Shown here: in pieces, positions 9,183 to 18,179 of the stretch
How the letters are laid out: each line of letters opens with the position of its first letter
Numbering within the stretch: position 1 is the stretch's first letter
Source: Croceibacterium mercuriale
Lineage (GTDB): Bacteria > Pseudomonadota > Alphaproteobacteria > Sphingomonadales > Sphingomonadaceae
Direction: 5' to 3'
Assembly (NCBI RefSeq): GCF_000802385.1
Contig: NZ_JTDN01000001.1
Location: forward strand, 7,501 to 71,500
DNA: 64,000 bases
Translations under genes and position numbers: made by a program
Notes under the pieces: generated by a model
Told to the model about the DNA's origin: nothing
Seen by the model: the letters and a program-made list of their open reading frames with translations, nothing else
The model's database searches: none

Positions 9183-11315
9183 TCAGCCAGCCTGATCCGA
9201 CTGGATCAGACGGAACAGCAGGACCGAGCGGCCGGTCACCTGGTAGGTCGACCCGACCTCGAAGCGTTCCTCGCCCGTGTCCGGGGCGTTGGTGTCGATC
9301 AGCCGCTCCCATCCGTCAGCGCCCGCCGTGTCGGGCAGCGTGAACTCTATGAGATCATGCCAGGCGTTGAAGATGATCAGCAGGGTCTCGTCCTCGCCAC
9401 GCCGGCGCAGGCCCGTGACGCGTGCCCGCCCGTCGATCATCATGCCGATGCAGCGGGCATTGGCATCCTCCCATTCGGCCGCCTCCAGCTCCACGCCGGC
9501 GGGATTGATCCACGTGACGTCCTTCACGCCCAGCTCTTCATTCACCTCGCCCACCAGGAAGCGGGCGCGATGCAGCACGGGGAAGCGGCGGCGCAACGCG
9601 GTCAGCTTGCGGGTGAAGGCGATCAGCCCTTCGCCCTTCTCCTGGATGTCCCAGTCCAGCCAGCCGATCTCGCTGTCCTGGCAATAGGCGTTGTTGTTGC
9701 CGCCCTGCGTCCGCGCGAACTCGTCGCCGGCCAGCAGCATCGGGGTTCCCTGGCTCAGGAGCAGTGTCGCCAGGAAATTGCGGATCTGCCGTTCGCGCAG
9801 GGCGAGAATGTCGGCATCATCCGTCTCGCCCTCGACACCGCAGTTCCAGGACCGGTTGTCGTCCGACCCGTCCTTGCCATCCTCGCCATTGGCATCATTG
9901 TGCTTGCTGTCGTAGCTGACGACGTCGTTGAGCGTGAAACCGTCATGCGCGGTGATGAAGTTGACGCATGCCCAGGACCGCCGGCCGCTGTGGTTATATT
10001 CCTGCGGCGATGCACACAGGCGCGGTGCCAGCTCTGCCACGCTGGCCTCGCCGCGCCAGAAATCGCGCACGACGTCACGATACTTGTCGTTCCACTCGGC
10101 CCAGCCGGGTGGGAAGGACCCGACCTGGTATCCGCCCGGGCCGATGTCCCACGGCTCCGCGATCAGCTTGACGGCCGCCAGCGTCGGATCCTGTCCGACT
10201 GCGCGCAGGAAGCCGGACTGTTCGTCGAACCCGTGCGGCTCGCGGGCGAGGATCGTGCCCAGATCGAAGCGGAAGCCGTCGACATGCATCTCCTCGGCCC
10301 AGTAGCGCAGGCTGTCGGTGACCAGCTGGATCACGCGCGGGTGGCTGAGGTTGACGGTATTCCCGGTTCCGGTGTCGTTGATGTAGTATCGCGGCTGGTC
10401 CGGGAGCAGGCGATAGTAGGTCGCGTTGTCGATGCCCTTGAACGACAGCGTCGGCCCGAGCTCGTTGCCCTCCGCCGTGTGGTTGTAGACGACGTCGAGA
10501 ATTACCTCGAGGTCGTGTTCGTGGAAGCGGGCGACCATCTCCTTGAACTCGCGCAGCGAATTGGCGACGTCGTGGGCGTAGCGGGGCTCCGGCGCGAAGA
10601 AGCCGATGGAATTGTAGCCCCAGTAATTGGCGAGCCCCTTCTCGACCAGCTGGCTGTCCTGCACGAAGGAGTGGACCGGCAGCAGCTCGACAGACGAGAC
10701 GCCCAGCGCGGTGATGTGGTCGAGGACTGCCTTCTCACCCAGACCTGCATAGGTTCCACGCAGATGCTCAGGTACACCGGGATGGCGCATGGTGAGGCCC
10801 TTGACGTGCGCCTCGTACACGATCGTCTGGTCCCAGGGCGTGAAGCGCCGGTCCGCCTGGCCATGCCAGTCGAAATCGGGGTCGACCACGACGCACTTCG
10901 GCATGAACGGCGCGCTGTCGCGCTCGTCGAAGGTCAGGTCGTCCCCGGTTTCCATCTGATAGCCGAACAGTGCCGGGTTCCATTCCAGCGTGCCGGCATG
11001 GGCGCGCGCATAGGGATCGAGCAGCAGCTTGTTCGGATTAAACCGATGGCCTGACTCCGGCTCGTACGGGCCGTGGACGCGATAGCCATAGAACTGCCCG
11101 GGCTTCACGTCGGGCAGATACCCATGGAAGATCTGGTCGGTATATTCAGGCAGGGTGACCCGTTCGATCTCGGTCTTGCCGTCGGCATCGAACAGGCAAA
11201 GCTCGACTTTCGTGGCGTTCGCCGAGAACAGCGCGAAGTTCGTGCCTTGTCCGTCCCATGTGGCACCCCGTGGGTAAGGCAGACCTTCCTTAAGCTGAGC
11301 AGCGAAACTCGTCAC
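9183..11315 (-). CDS. glgX: glycogen debranching enzyme GlgX
   Basis: Isoamylase-type GH13 enzyme of 710 residues that cleaves alpha-1,6 branches of phosphorylase-limit glycogen. An N-terminal CBM48-like domain begins LPYPRGATWDGQGTNFALFS, with YGYRVHGPYEPESGHRFNP typical of GlgX. The catalytic residues are visible: Asp in DGFRFDLGTILARE, Glu in LIAEPWDIGPGG and Asp in ITAHDGFTLNDVVSYDSKHN. Length matches the family. Other glycogen genes (glgA, B, C, P) are not in the window. The start at 11315 lies about 100 bases from the divergent start at 11413, so the two genes share a promoter region. Confidence 0.95.
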   Translation of the reverse strand: MTSFAAQLKEGLPYPRGATWDGQGTNFALFSANATKVELCLFDADGKTEIERVTLPEYTDQIFHGYLPDVKPGQFYGYRVHGPYEPESGHRFNPNKLLLDPYARAHAGTLEWNPALFGYQMETGDDLTFDERDSAPFMPKCVVVDPDFDWHGQADRRFTPWDQTIVYEAHVKGLTMRHPGVPEHLRGTYAGLGEKAVLDHITALGVSSVELLPVHSFVQDSQLVEKGLANYWGYNSIGFFAPEPRYAHDVANSLREFKEMVARFHEHDLEVILDVVYNHTAEGNELGPTLSFKGIDNATYYRLLPDQPRYYINDTGTGNTVNLSHPRVIQLVTDSLRYWAEEMHVDGFRFDLGTILAREPHGFDEQSGFLRAVGQDPTLAAVKLIAEPWDIGPGGYQVGSFPPGWAEWNDKYRDVVRDFWRGEASVAELAPRLCASPQEYNHSGRRSWACVNFITAHDGFTLNDVVSYDSKHNDANGEDGKDGSDDNRSWNCGVEGETDDADILALRERQIRNFLATLLLSQGTPMLLAGDEFARTQGGNNNAYCQDSEIGWLDWDIQEKGEGLIAFTRKLTALRRRFPVLHRARFLVGEVNEELGVKDVTWINPAGVELEAAEWEDANARCIGMMIDGRARVTGLRRRGEDETLLIIFNAWHDLIEFTLPDTAGADGWERLIDTNAPDTGEERFEVGSTYQVTGRSVLLFRLIQSDQAG

Positions 11316-11412
11316 ATGCGTCTCCTTGTATGCGGCCCTCGCACAACCCGTAAGTGGCGCGTCGTATCCGCCGGCCGTTGACTATGAGGAGGAGAGTTGC
11401 GACGCAGCCGCG

Positions 11413-12285
11413 ATGCAACCGCTCCGCATCGCACTCGAATGGTTTCTGAACCCCGATCACCTGCCGCTGATCGCAGCCCGCAAATGGCTGCGCGCAGAGG
11501 GCCTCGAGGTCGAGCTGATCGTGCCGGACGATCACTATGACGGGTTCGAGGCGCTGGCGGACGGCAAGGTCGATCTGGTGGTCAACGAACCGCTTCACCT
11601 GGTCGAACGGCGCGATGTCCGCCTGACGTCCCATGGCTGCTTCTTCGCCACGGACGGCGGCGTGCTGATGCACCGGGCGGCGCTTGAACGGCTCGCGTCC
11701 GGCGCGCAGCTGCGCATTGCCTCGCCGGTGTCGAACCCGACGACGGATGCACTGTGCAGGGACATCCTGACCGGATGGGCAGCGCAGCGGGGGCAGGTCC
11801 TGCGCGGCGATCAGGTCGGCATCGAACCTGCGGGCTTCGCCCATGTCGACAATCTGGCGGCGGGCTATGACGGGGCCTGGCTCGCCTTTGCAAATGTGGA
11901 AGGCGTATCGGCCGGTTTTCGCGGGCTGGACACGCAGCTCGAGACGACGGCGGAAGCGGGCATCCCGAACTTTTCGGCCCTCGAGCTGATCGGCGCGGCC
12001 GATGCCCCGGATGATGTGCGTGCAGCGATTGTCCGGCTGGTCGATACGCTTGCGCTGGTCACGCCCGAGCTGCGCGGCGACCCGGCCATGGCGCGCGATC
12101 TGTGGTACGAGGCGAGCGGCGAGCCACGCGAAGCAGAGGGCGATGCCATTGTGGAAGCATCCCTGACCCGGTTCCTCGCGCCCGTGCGACGTGACGTGGA
12201 AATGTGGCGGCCGATGTGGCGCTATCTGCAGGAGCGCGGCGGCGATGTGGTCGACCAGGCGCAGTTCGAGGCGATGTTCGCCTAG
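11413..12285 (+). CDS. THI5/NMT1-like periplasmic-binding-fold protein without signal peptide
   Basis: Type II periplasmic-binding-protein fold of 290 residues. It opens QPLRIALEWFLNPDHLPLIA, matching the EW-x-x-N-x-x-H start of the NMT1/THI5/ThiY family that binds or makes thiamine pyrimidine precursors. Unlike ABC-transporter receptors it has no signal peptide or lipobox and no permease or ATPase gene nearby, so a cytoplasmic function is likely. The start is placed at this ATG; the frame extends upstream to 11326 but a GAGGAGGAG stretch sits about 18 bases upstream, unusually far for a ribosome-binding site. Followed by a deaminase gene 116 bases later, which hints at purine/pyrimidine or thiamine salvage. 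Confidence 0.7.
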   Translation: MQPLRIALEWFLNPDHLPLIAARKWLRAEGLEVELIVPDDHYDGFEALADGKVDLVVNEPLHLVERRDVRLTSHGCFFATDGGVLMHRAALERLASGAQLRIASPVSNPTTDALCRDILTGWAAQRGQVLRGDQVGIEPAGFAHVDNLAAGYDGAWLAFANVEGVSAGFRGLDTQLETTAEAGIPNFSALELIGAADAPDDVRAAIVRLVDTLALVTPELRGDPAMARDLWYEASGEPREAEGDAIVEASLTRFLAPVRRDVEMWRPMWRYLQERGGDVVDQAQFEAMFA

Positions 12286-12401
12286 CGGGAGGCGCGACAG
12301 GCAGGATGATCGATCTTGCCGGGCCACAATCGACCCGCCCGGCCGTCCGGCCAGCATCCAAAGCCGGCGGAGTGCGTTGTACCCCCGAAGGAGGGGCTGC
12401 G

Positions 12402-12896
12402 ATGTGCGTGGGCGATGACGAGAAGTGGATGCGCATGGCGATCGAGGTGGCACGGTCGAAGGGCTCCGACCCGGCAAGCTCCCCGCTAGGCTGCGTGATC
12501 GTGCTGGATGGCAAGGTCATCGCGGCCGAGCGCAACCAGACGCAGGAGCTGCCGGATGCGACGGCACATGCCGAGATGATGGCGATCCGCCGGGCGTGCG
12601 AAGGCATCGGGGAGATGGAGCTGCGCGGCGCGACGCTCTACTCCACGCTTCAGCCCTGCGGCATGTGCACGATGGCGTCGATCTGGTCCAAGGTAGGCCG
12701 GGTCGTCTACGGCGCCGGGCGCAACGAGGTGCACCGCATGTATTTCGAGGCCAGGCATGTCGATACATTGCACTTCATCGCGGATGCCTACCGCGACGAT
12801 CTCGAGATCCACGGCGGCTGTCTGGCTGACGAATGCGCCGGGCTCTATTATTCGCCGGATGCCGACGTGCCGATCGAGGAACAAGGCAATCTATAG
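12402..12896 (+). CDS. nucleoside/nucleobase deaminase (cytidine deaminase-like zinc fold)
   Basis: Zinc-dependent deaminase of 164 residues of the CDA/guanine deaminase/TadA superfamily. The zinc site is intact: HAE in DATAHAEMMAIRRA provides His and the catalytic Glu, and PCGMC in STLQPCGMCTMASIW provides the two Cys. The C-terminal part (VHRMYFEARHVDTLHFIADA) is longer than in TadA and resembles small-molecule deaminases rather than a tRNA editor. The start ATG at 12402 follows GAAGGAGGGG at proper spacing. The substrate cannot be assigned. Confidence 0.8.
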   Translation: MCVGDDEKWMRMAIEVARSKGSDPASSPLGCVIVLDGKVIAAERNQTQELPDATAHAEMMAIRRACEGIGEMELRGATLYSTLQPCGMCTMASIWSKVGRVVYGAGRNEVHRMYFEARHVDTLHFIADAYRDDLEIHGGCLADECAGLYYSPDADVPIEEQGNL

Positions 12897-12920
12897 TGGT
12901 GCCACCATCCGGCGCAGCAT

Positions 12921-13610
12921 GTGTCGACGGTGACCGAACACGTACTCTACAGCTTCCGGCGGTGTCCGTACGCGATGCGCGCACGGCTGGCGCTGGCAGC
13001 GAGTGGCACCCGCTACGAACTTCGCGAGGTGCGGCTGTCCGACAAGCCGATGGAACTGCTGTCGGCTTCTCCGAAGGGAACAGTGCCCGTTCTCGTGACG
13101 GTGAACGGGGCGGTGATCGATGAAAGTCTGGCGATCATGCGCTGGGCTCTGACGGCGCAGGATCCCGCAGGCTGGCTCATGCGCGACGATCCGGCGCTGA
13201 TCGCCAGCAATGATGGCATGTTCAAGCACCATCTGGACCGGTACAAATATCCCGAACGTCACGGCTCGGCGCCGGCCACTCACCGCGACGGAGGCCTTCG
13301 CATACTGCACGACCTTGATGGGCGGATAGCCGGGGCCGGCCAGCTCTGCGGGCCGTTGCCGGGGCTGGCAGATGCCGCGATCATGCCGTTTGTCCGCCAA
13401 TTCGCCGCGGTCGATCGCGACTGGTTCGACGCCCAGCCACTCCCCAGCCTCAAGATGTGGCTTGCAGGCCACCTCGCCTCGAACCTGTTCGAAGACATCA
13501 TGCTGCGCGCGGAACCCTGGTCCAGCGGGGACCAGCCCATCATCGTGGACCGCACGGACAAAGGCAGCCCGTCAGGCAAACCGAGCCACGCGTCACCGGG
13601 TATCAGGTGA
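12921..13610 (+). CDS. glutathione S-transferase-family protein
   Basis: Soluble protein of 229 residues with an N-terminal thioredoxin-like GST domain: YSFRRCPYAMRARLALAASG carries the catalytic-type CPYAMRAR motif, and KGTVPVLV followed by IDESLAIMRWAL supplies the cis-Pro and the Glu-Ser pair that bind glutathione. The C-terminal helical domain is present but ends in a disordered Ser/Gly/Pro tail. Start is a GTG at 12921 (an overlapping ATG at 12919 is out of frame); a GTG three codons on is an alternative. Only 24 bases separate it from the deaminase gene, suggesting co-transcription. Confidence 0.8.
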   Translation: MSTVTEHVLYSFRRCPYAMRARLALAASGTRYELREVRLSDKPMELLSASPKGTVPVLVTVNGAVIDESLAIMRWALTAQDPAGWLMRDDPALIASNDGMFKHHLDRYKYPERHGSAPATHRDGGLRILHDLDGRIAGAGQLCGPLPGLADAAIMPFVRQFAAVDRDWFDAQPLPSLKMWLAGHLASNLFEDIMLRAEPWSSGDQPIIVDRTDKGSPSGKPSHASPGIR

Positions 13611-13658
13611 ACAACGGACCGCCCGCTGGCACCGACGCCTCCGATCACGCGGTTCGCG

Positions 13659-14966
13659 TCAATCGACAGCCTGGTAGATCAGCGCCCGCAGCTTGCCATG
13701 ATCGTCGATGTCACCGGCCGGCAGGAGCTGGGTCAGGTACACCACTGTCAGACCCTCCGCCGGATCGACCCAGTACTGGCTGTGATAGGCTCCGCCCCAG
13801 CCGAACTCGCCGGTCGAGCCGGGTTCGCCGGCGGCACCCGGATCGAGACGCAGGGCGAAGCCGAGCCCGAAGCCCATGCCGGGATCATATTCGATGTCCC
13901 CCAGATGGTTCGACACCATCAGCTCGACCGACTTGCGGCCGAGATAGCGCCGCCCCTCGAACTCGCCACCCTGCCGCAGCATCTCCAGGAAGCGACTGTA
14001 ATCCGTTGCCGTCGAGAGCAGGCCGGCGCCGCCGGAATAGGCAATCCTGGGCCCCTCGACATAGTGCCCCTGCCCATGATGACCGCCACCCGCCCAAGCA
14101 TCCGCATCCGCCGCCCGCATCAGGCCGTCTTGCGTACCCTCGTACACGACCGCAAGCCGGTCCGCCTTGTCGGGCGGCAGATAGAAGGTGGTGTCCTTCA
14201 TTCCCAAGGGCGTGATCAGGCGCTGGTCGAGGAAGGCTTGCAACGACATGCCGCTGAGCTTCTCCACGATCACGCCAAGGATGTCGGTATTGTAGCCGTA
14301 GATGAACCTGTCGCCCGGCTGCCCGGCCATCGGCAGCGCCGCCATGCGGGCAACCGCCGCCGAGACCGGCTCGGCGCGATCGGCGAAGTACCAGCCGGCA
14401 AAGCCGGCGTCCCGCCACGCCTGCTCGGCCGGGCCTGACCCGTACGAGATGCCGGCGGTATGGGTCAGCAGATCCCGAATGGTGATCGGCCGCTCGGCCG
14501 GCACGACGTCGTAGCCGCCGGCAGGCCTGGCGACCGCCACGGTGGTGTTCTGCCATTCGGGCAGGTGCTTGCCGACGGGATCGCTCAGCAGCAGCCGGCC
14601 TTCTTCCATCAGCATCAGGACCGCGACGCTGGTCAGCGCCTTGGTCTGGGAGGCGATGCGGAAGATGCTGTCCTCCTGCATGGCATCACCCGCCTCCTTG
14701 TCGCGCCATCCCACGGCGTGCGAGAAGACGGGTCGCCCGTCCTGCCGGATCTGCACAACCGCACCCGCAAGGCGGCCTTCATCGACGTAGCGCTGCAGCT
14801 CCGCGCGCAGGCGATCGAGCCGCTCGGCCGAGATGTCCTGACGATCCTGCGCGACCGCGACGCGATCGGCCGTCTGCGCATGAACGGGGTTGGCAGTGCC
14901 CAGCCCGACCGTGGCGACGAGCAGACAGGTGGCGACCCGGCCTGCCGCAATGATTGTTTGCTTCAT
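13659..14966 (-). CDS. secreted serine hydrolase, class C beta-lactamase/penicillin-binding-protein fold
   Basis: Exported hydrolase of 435 residues. The N-terminus is a Sec signal peptide ending VHA-QT around residue 30, which favours the ATG at 14966 over an in-frame one at 14999. The catalytic SxxK is SQTK (Ser106) in FRIASQTKALTS, the YxN motif is YGYN in RFIYGYNTD, and a third-motif-like GGG/H region (WGGAYHSQYWVDP) lies near the C-terminus. This is the EstB/AmpC-like esterase group: many members are esterases or D-amino-acid hydrolases rather than true beta-lactamases. Transcribed away from a small lipoprotein gene 45 bases from its start. Confidence 0.85.
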   Translation of the reverse strand: MKQTIIAAGRVATCLLVATVGLGTANPVHAQTADRVAVAQDRQDISAERLDRLRAELQRYVDEGRLAGAVVQIRQDGRPVFSHAVGWRDKEAGDAMQEDSIFRIASQTKALTSVAVLMLMEEGRLLLSDPVGKHLPEWQNTTVAVARPAGGYDVVPAERPITIRDLLTHTAGISYGSGPAEQAWRDAGFAGWYFADRAEPVSAAVARMAALPMAGQPGDRFIYGYNTDILGVIVEKLSGMSLQAFLDQRLITPLGMKDTTFYLPPDKADRLAVVYEGTQDGLMRAADADAWAGGGHHGQGHYVEGPRIAYSGGAGLLSTATDYSRFLEMLRQGGEFEGRRYLGRKSVELMVSNHLGDIEYDPGMGFGLGFALRLDPGAAGEPGSTGEFGWGGAYHSQYWVDPAEGLTVVYLTQLLPAGDIDDHGKLRALIYQAVD

Positions 14967-15011
14967 GGCTGCATCTCCCCCTCGATCCCCGGCCAGCATA
15001 TAGGTGCAGGC

Positions 15012-15545
15012 ATGGACAGCCCGATCATCTCACGCCGAGGCGTTTGCGTGTATCTCATACTGGCGGTCTCGCAAGCCGGGTGTACGCCGTCGGGGGCGCT
15101 TCAGGTAACCCCGATCGATGCCGAGGCGAACGGCTACCTCATGTCCGACGAGCTTGATCCCGGGCTCTATGACACGCGCTCGCGCAGGCAGTATTACACG
15201 CTTGCCAACCTTGATGCAGCACCTGCCGCCGCCACGCAGCGCAGGCTCGATGATTTCGTGCGGCGGCATTACACCCGAGACGCGGTCGCAGGCATCGATG
15301 GCCTGAGTGTCCTGTTCTACAACAGGACGGTGTTCGCCGATTATGCAGCCGAGATCCACGAGGCAGCGAGAAGCGATGCGGGCTTCATGCCCGGGTACCG
15401 CGCCAGCCTGGCTGCACAGATCAGGCTGGAGCGATTGCCCGGCGCGGCGGACAGATGGTCCCGATCCCGGATGCAGTATGTCGGGGAACAGCCGAGATTC
15501 CGGTCGGCGGACATCGTGACAAGTGACATGGTCTTTTCCGGCTAG
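15012..15545 (+). CDS. hypothetical lipoprotein
   Basis: 177-residue protein beginning with a short positive segment, a hydrophobic stretch (GVCVYLILAVSQAGC) and a lipobox-like QAGC at about residue 24, indicating an exported lipoprotein. The mature part is rich in Arg, Ala and Asp with YDTRSRRQYYTLANLDAAP; no domain is recognised. The frame is open further upstream but overlaps the divergent hydrolase gene; this ATG gives a sensible signal sequence. Function unknown. Confidence 0.55.
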   Translation: MDSPIISRRGVCVYLILAVSQAGCTPSGALQVTPIDAEANGYLMSDELDPGLYDTRSRRQYYTLANLDAAPAAATQRRLDDFVRRHYTRDAVAGIDGLSVLFYNRTVFADYAAEIHEAARSDAGFMPGYRASLAAQIRLERLPGAADRWSRSRMQYVGEQPRFRSADIVTSDMVFSG

Positions 15546-15995
15546 GCATGGGACGCGGACAGGGCATCGCCGGACGCATTCCTGGTTGACGGCGCACGGA
15601 TGCAATCCCGGGCGTGATCACCTGCATCCTGGATGCTAGTGTCGACACCTGCGCGCAGACGAGCGACGGAGGGCGACTCGGGGCGTCGCGCGAGCATACG
15701 GTCGGCGTTCCTCAGGCGGTGAAGAGCTATCGCACCTTTTGAACAGGATCAGGTCGCGTCGTACGAGACGCGTAGGGCGAGGCACGACATGCTCTACGCC
15801 ACGCGCGGCTACCGATTCGCTCTCCGCAAGGGTACACGCCCGGTTGAAGCAGGTTCCCGGGTGACGCATCGAAGCCGCAGTGCGGGCACAAGCATCAGAC
15901 ACTTGTCTTTCTGCAAGTTTTAGGCTCGTGTCTCTGGCCTTGCTGGACTAGAGCGCAAACATTGAACCCGCTCCCAAGGAATCAGAAGGCGCGTT
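15546..15995. other. 450-base intergenic region, no gene recognised
   Basis: No convincing coding frame on either strand; a minus-strand frame around 15636-15902 is Arg/Ser/Ala-rich and looks like noise. A small inverted repeat CGCGTC/GACGCG sits at 15755-15772. The last 70 bases are AT-richer and should contain the promoter and leader of rpsU, but I could not place -35/-10 boxes with confidence. Confidence 0.4.
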
Positions 15996-16196
15996 ATGCA
16001 GATTATCGTTCGTGACAATAATGTGGACCAGGCCCTGCGGGCGCTGAAGAAGAAGCTGCAGCGCGAAGGCGTATACCGTGAAATGAAGCTGCGGCAGCAT
16101 TACGAGAAGCCGTCCGAGCGCCGTGCGCGCGAACGCGCCGCGGCCGTCAGCCGCGCGCGGAAGGCTGATCGCAAGCGGGCCGAACGCGACAAGTAA
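15996..16196 (+). CDS. rpsU: 30S ribosomal protein S21
   Basis: 66-residue highly basic protein beginning [20 protein letters not shown] with [18 protein letters not shown], unmistakably bS21, a small-subunit protein close to the anti-Shine-Dalgarno region of 16S rRNA. Length is normal for alphaproteobacteria. AGAAGG precedes the ATG. A strong hairpin follows the stop, so it is probably monocistronic. Confidence 0.97.
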   Translation: MQIIVRDNNVDQALRALKKKLQREGVYREMKLRQHYEKPSERRARERAAAVSRARKADRKRAERDK

Positions 16197-16211
16197 GCCT
16201 CAGCGGCGGGC

Positions 16212-16261
16212 ATCGACCGGGACGGGCAGGCGCTGGCCACCTGCCTGTCCCGCCGGTCGAT
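16212..16261 (+). terminator. large terminator hairpin after rpsU
   Basis: Left arm ATCGACCGGGACGGGCAGG (16212-16230) pairs with CCTGCCTGTCCCGCCGGTCGAT read from 16240 to 16261, with one G-U pair, a small bulge and a 9-base loop. It lies 15 bases after the rpsU stop and ends before the glpK start region, which supports independent transcription of the two genes. Confidence 0.65.
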
Positions 16262-16310
16262 CGGCCGGTGCGTGCCGGATGCGCTCGTCACCGTGCAGGG
16301 GAGCGAGCGC

Positions 16311-17825
16311 GTGAGCCGGCCGACCCACATCCTGGCAATCGACCAGGGCACCACCTCCACCCGTGCCATCGTGTTCGACGCGCATGCCCGCGCGGTCGCG
16401 ATGGCGCAGGCGGAGCATGCACAGCTGTACCCGCAGCCCGGCTGGGTAGAGCATGATCCGGAAGCGATCTGGCGCGACACGCTTGCTACCGCGGGATCCG
16501 CGATCGGGCGGAGCGGTGTCGGCGCAGCCGCAATCGCCGGCATCGGCATCACGAATCAGCGCGAGACGGTGGTGGTGTGGGATCGGGCCACGGGCACGCC
16601 GATCCACAATGCCATCGTCTGGCAGGACCGCCGCACCGCCGAATGGTGCCGTCAGCTGAACGCAGACGGTGCCGAGGCCGAGGTGCGCGCCCGCACCGGC
16701 CTGCTGATCGACCCATACTTTTCCGCCACCAAGCTCAGCTGGATGCTGGACCATGTGCCCGGCGCCCGCGACCGCGCAGCGCGGGGCGAGCTGGCGATGG
16801 GGACGATCGACTCTTTCCTGCTCTGCCGGCTGACGGGCGGGGCCGTCCATGCGACGGACGTCACTAACGCAGCCCGCACCATGCTCTACAACATCCATGA
16901 CCAGTGCTGGGATGAAGAGCTGTGCCGCCTGTTCCGGGTGCCGGTGGCGCTGCTGCCCGAAGTACACGACAATTCCCGCATCTTCGGCACGACCACGCCG
17001 GACCTGTTCGGTGCCGCCATCCCCGTCGCAGGAATGGCGGGGGATCAGCAGGCGGCCCTCTTCGGCCAGGCCTGCTTTGCGCCCGGCACCGTCAAGTCGA
17101 CCTATGGCACGGGCTGCTTCATGCTGCTGAATACCGGGGCGGAGGCGGTCCGGTCGAACAATCGCCTGCTGACGACGCCCGCCTACCGGCTGGACGGGCA
17201 GATGACCTATGCACTGGAAGGATCGATCTTCGTTGCCGGGGCAGCGGTTAAGTGGCTGCGCGACGGTATCGGCGTCATCACCCATGCCAGCCAGACAGAC
17301 GACATGGCGACCCAGGTTCCCGACAATCACGGCGTCTACATGGTGCCCGCCTTTGTCGGCCTGGGCGCGCCGCACTGGGACCCGGATGCCCGCGGCGCGA
17401 TCTTCGGGCTCACGCTGGGTGCCACTCAGGCGCATCTTGCCCGCGCCGCGCTGGAGGCGGTCGGGTACCAGTCGATGGATCTGGCCGACGCGATGATCGC
17501 CGATGGCGGGGCCACCCCGAAGACCTTGCGGGTGGACGGAGGCATGGCGGCCAATGACTGGCTGTGTCAGTTCATCGCCGACATGATGGACGTGCCGGTG
17601 GAACGACCCGTGCATCTGGAGACCACCGCCCTTGGCGCGGCCTTCCACGCGGGTCTTGCAACCGGCGTATGGCCCGACATGGATGCGCTCGCTCGCACCT
17701 GGCAGGGCGGTGAGATATTCCGGCCACGCATGGACGCGGCCAGCCGCAAACGGCTTGCCAGCGGCTGGCGTGATGCCGTCCGCAAGACGTTGAGCACAGG
17801 CGCGACACCCAGTCCGGCGCCCTGA
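16311..17825 (+). CDS. glpK: glycerol kinase
   Basis: FGGY-family ATP:glycerol 3-phosphotransferase, 504 residues. It opens with the phosphate-1 motif [17 protein letters not shown] and contains [41 protein letters not shown] and the adenosine motif [14 protein letters not shown]. The start is set at GTG 16311, preceded by GGGGAGCG; a GTG at 16272 in the same frame would add 13 residues with no family similarity and abut the rpsU terminator. No glpD or glpF is adjacent. Confidence 0.95.
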   Translation: MSRPTHILAIDQGTTSTRAIVFDAHARAVAMAQAEHAQLYPQPGWVEHDPEAIWRDTLATAGSAIGRSGVGAAAIAGIGITNQRETVVVWDRATGTPIHNAIVWQDRRTAEWCRQLNADGAEAEVRARTGLLIDPYFSATKLSWMLDHVPGARDRAARGELAMGTIDSFLLCRLTGGAVHATDVTNAARTMLYNIHDQCWDEELCRLFRVPVALLPEVHDNSRIFGTTTPDLFGAAIPVAGMAGDQQAALFGQACFAPGTVKSTYGTGCFMLLNTGAEAVRSNNRLLTTPAYRLDGQMTYALEGSIFVAGAAVKWLRDGIGVITHASQTDDMATQVPDNHGVYMVPAFVGLGAPHWDPDARGAIFGLTLGATQAHLARAALEAVGYQSMDLADAMIADGGATPKTLRVDGGMAANDWLCQFIADMMDVPVERPVHLETTALGAAFHAGLATGVWPDMDALARTWQGGEIFRPRMDAASRKRLASGWRDAVRKTLSTGATPSPAP

Positions 17826-17954
17826 GCGTCTGTCGCCGGCATTGGCGCCCCTGCCGATGGTGTTGCCGGGCATCAGGTGGAAGATCGCTCGCAGCGCACC
17901 GTCGATCCATCGAGCTGAAGGCGAGTCGACCATCAGCCAAGCCTCTCCTGTACC

Positions 17955-18096
17955 GTTCCGTTACACCTGACGCCGAGGGCAGGTCACAATCCGGACAGCC
18001 ACCCTAATCCGTTCTGTAACAAAGGGTTGTCCGCTCTCGCTTCATCCCGTTTTTCTAACAAACGAACGTCGAAGGCGGCATTCATCGTAACAGAAC
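17955..18096 (+). promoter_or_regulatory. three GTTCYGTWAC decamers upstream of the type III secretion operon
   Basis: In the 354-base gap between glpK and the first secretion gene, a decamer occurs three times: GTTCCGTTAC (17955-17964), GTTCTGTAAC (18011-18020) and, inverted, GTAACAGAAC (18087-18096). The first lies in a longer imperfect palindrome, TGTACCGTTCCGTTACA. A related CTAACAAACGAACG is at 18055-18068. The gap is AT-richer than its surroundings and is the only long non-coding stretch before operon 1, so these are candidate operator sites. The rest of the gap holds nothing I recognise. Confidence 0.45.
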
Positions 18097-18179
18097 GTCA
18101 AAAAACAGCCCTAACACCGCCGAAACATACAACGGTTCGCATCGCCAAAGGTCGTATTTTCGCCAGGTCGGAGGGACTT

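Noticed and set aside
15636-15902. 88-codon minus-strand frame in the gap before rpsU
   Set aside because: Ser/Arg-rich with irregular composition, no ribosome-binding site and no family resemblance.
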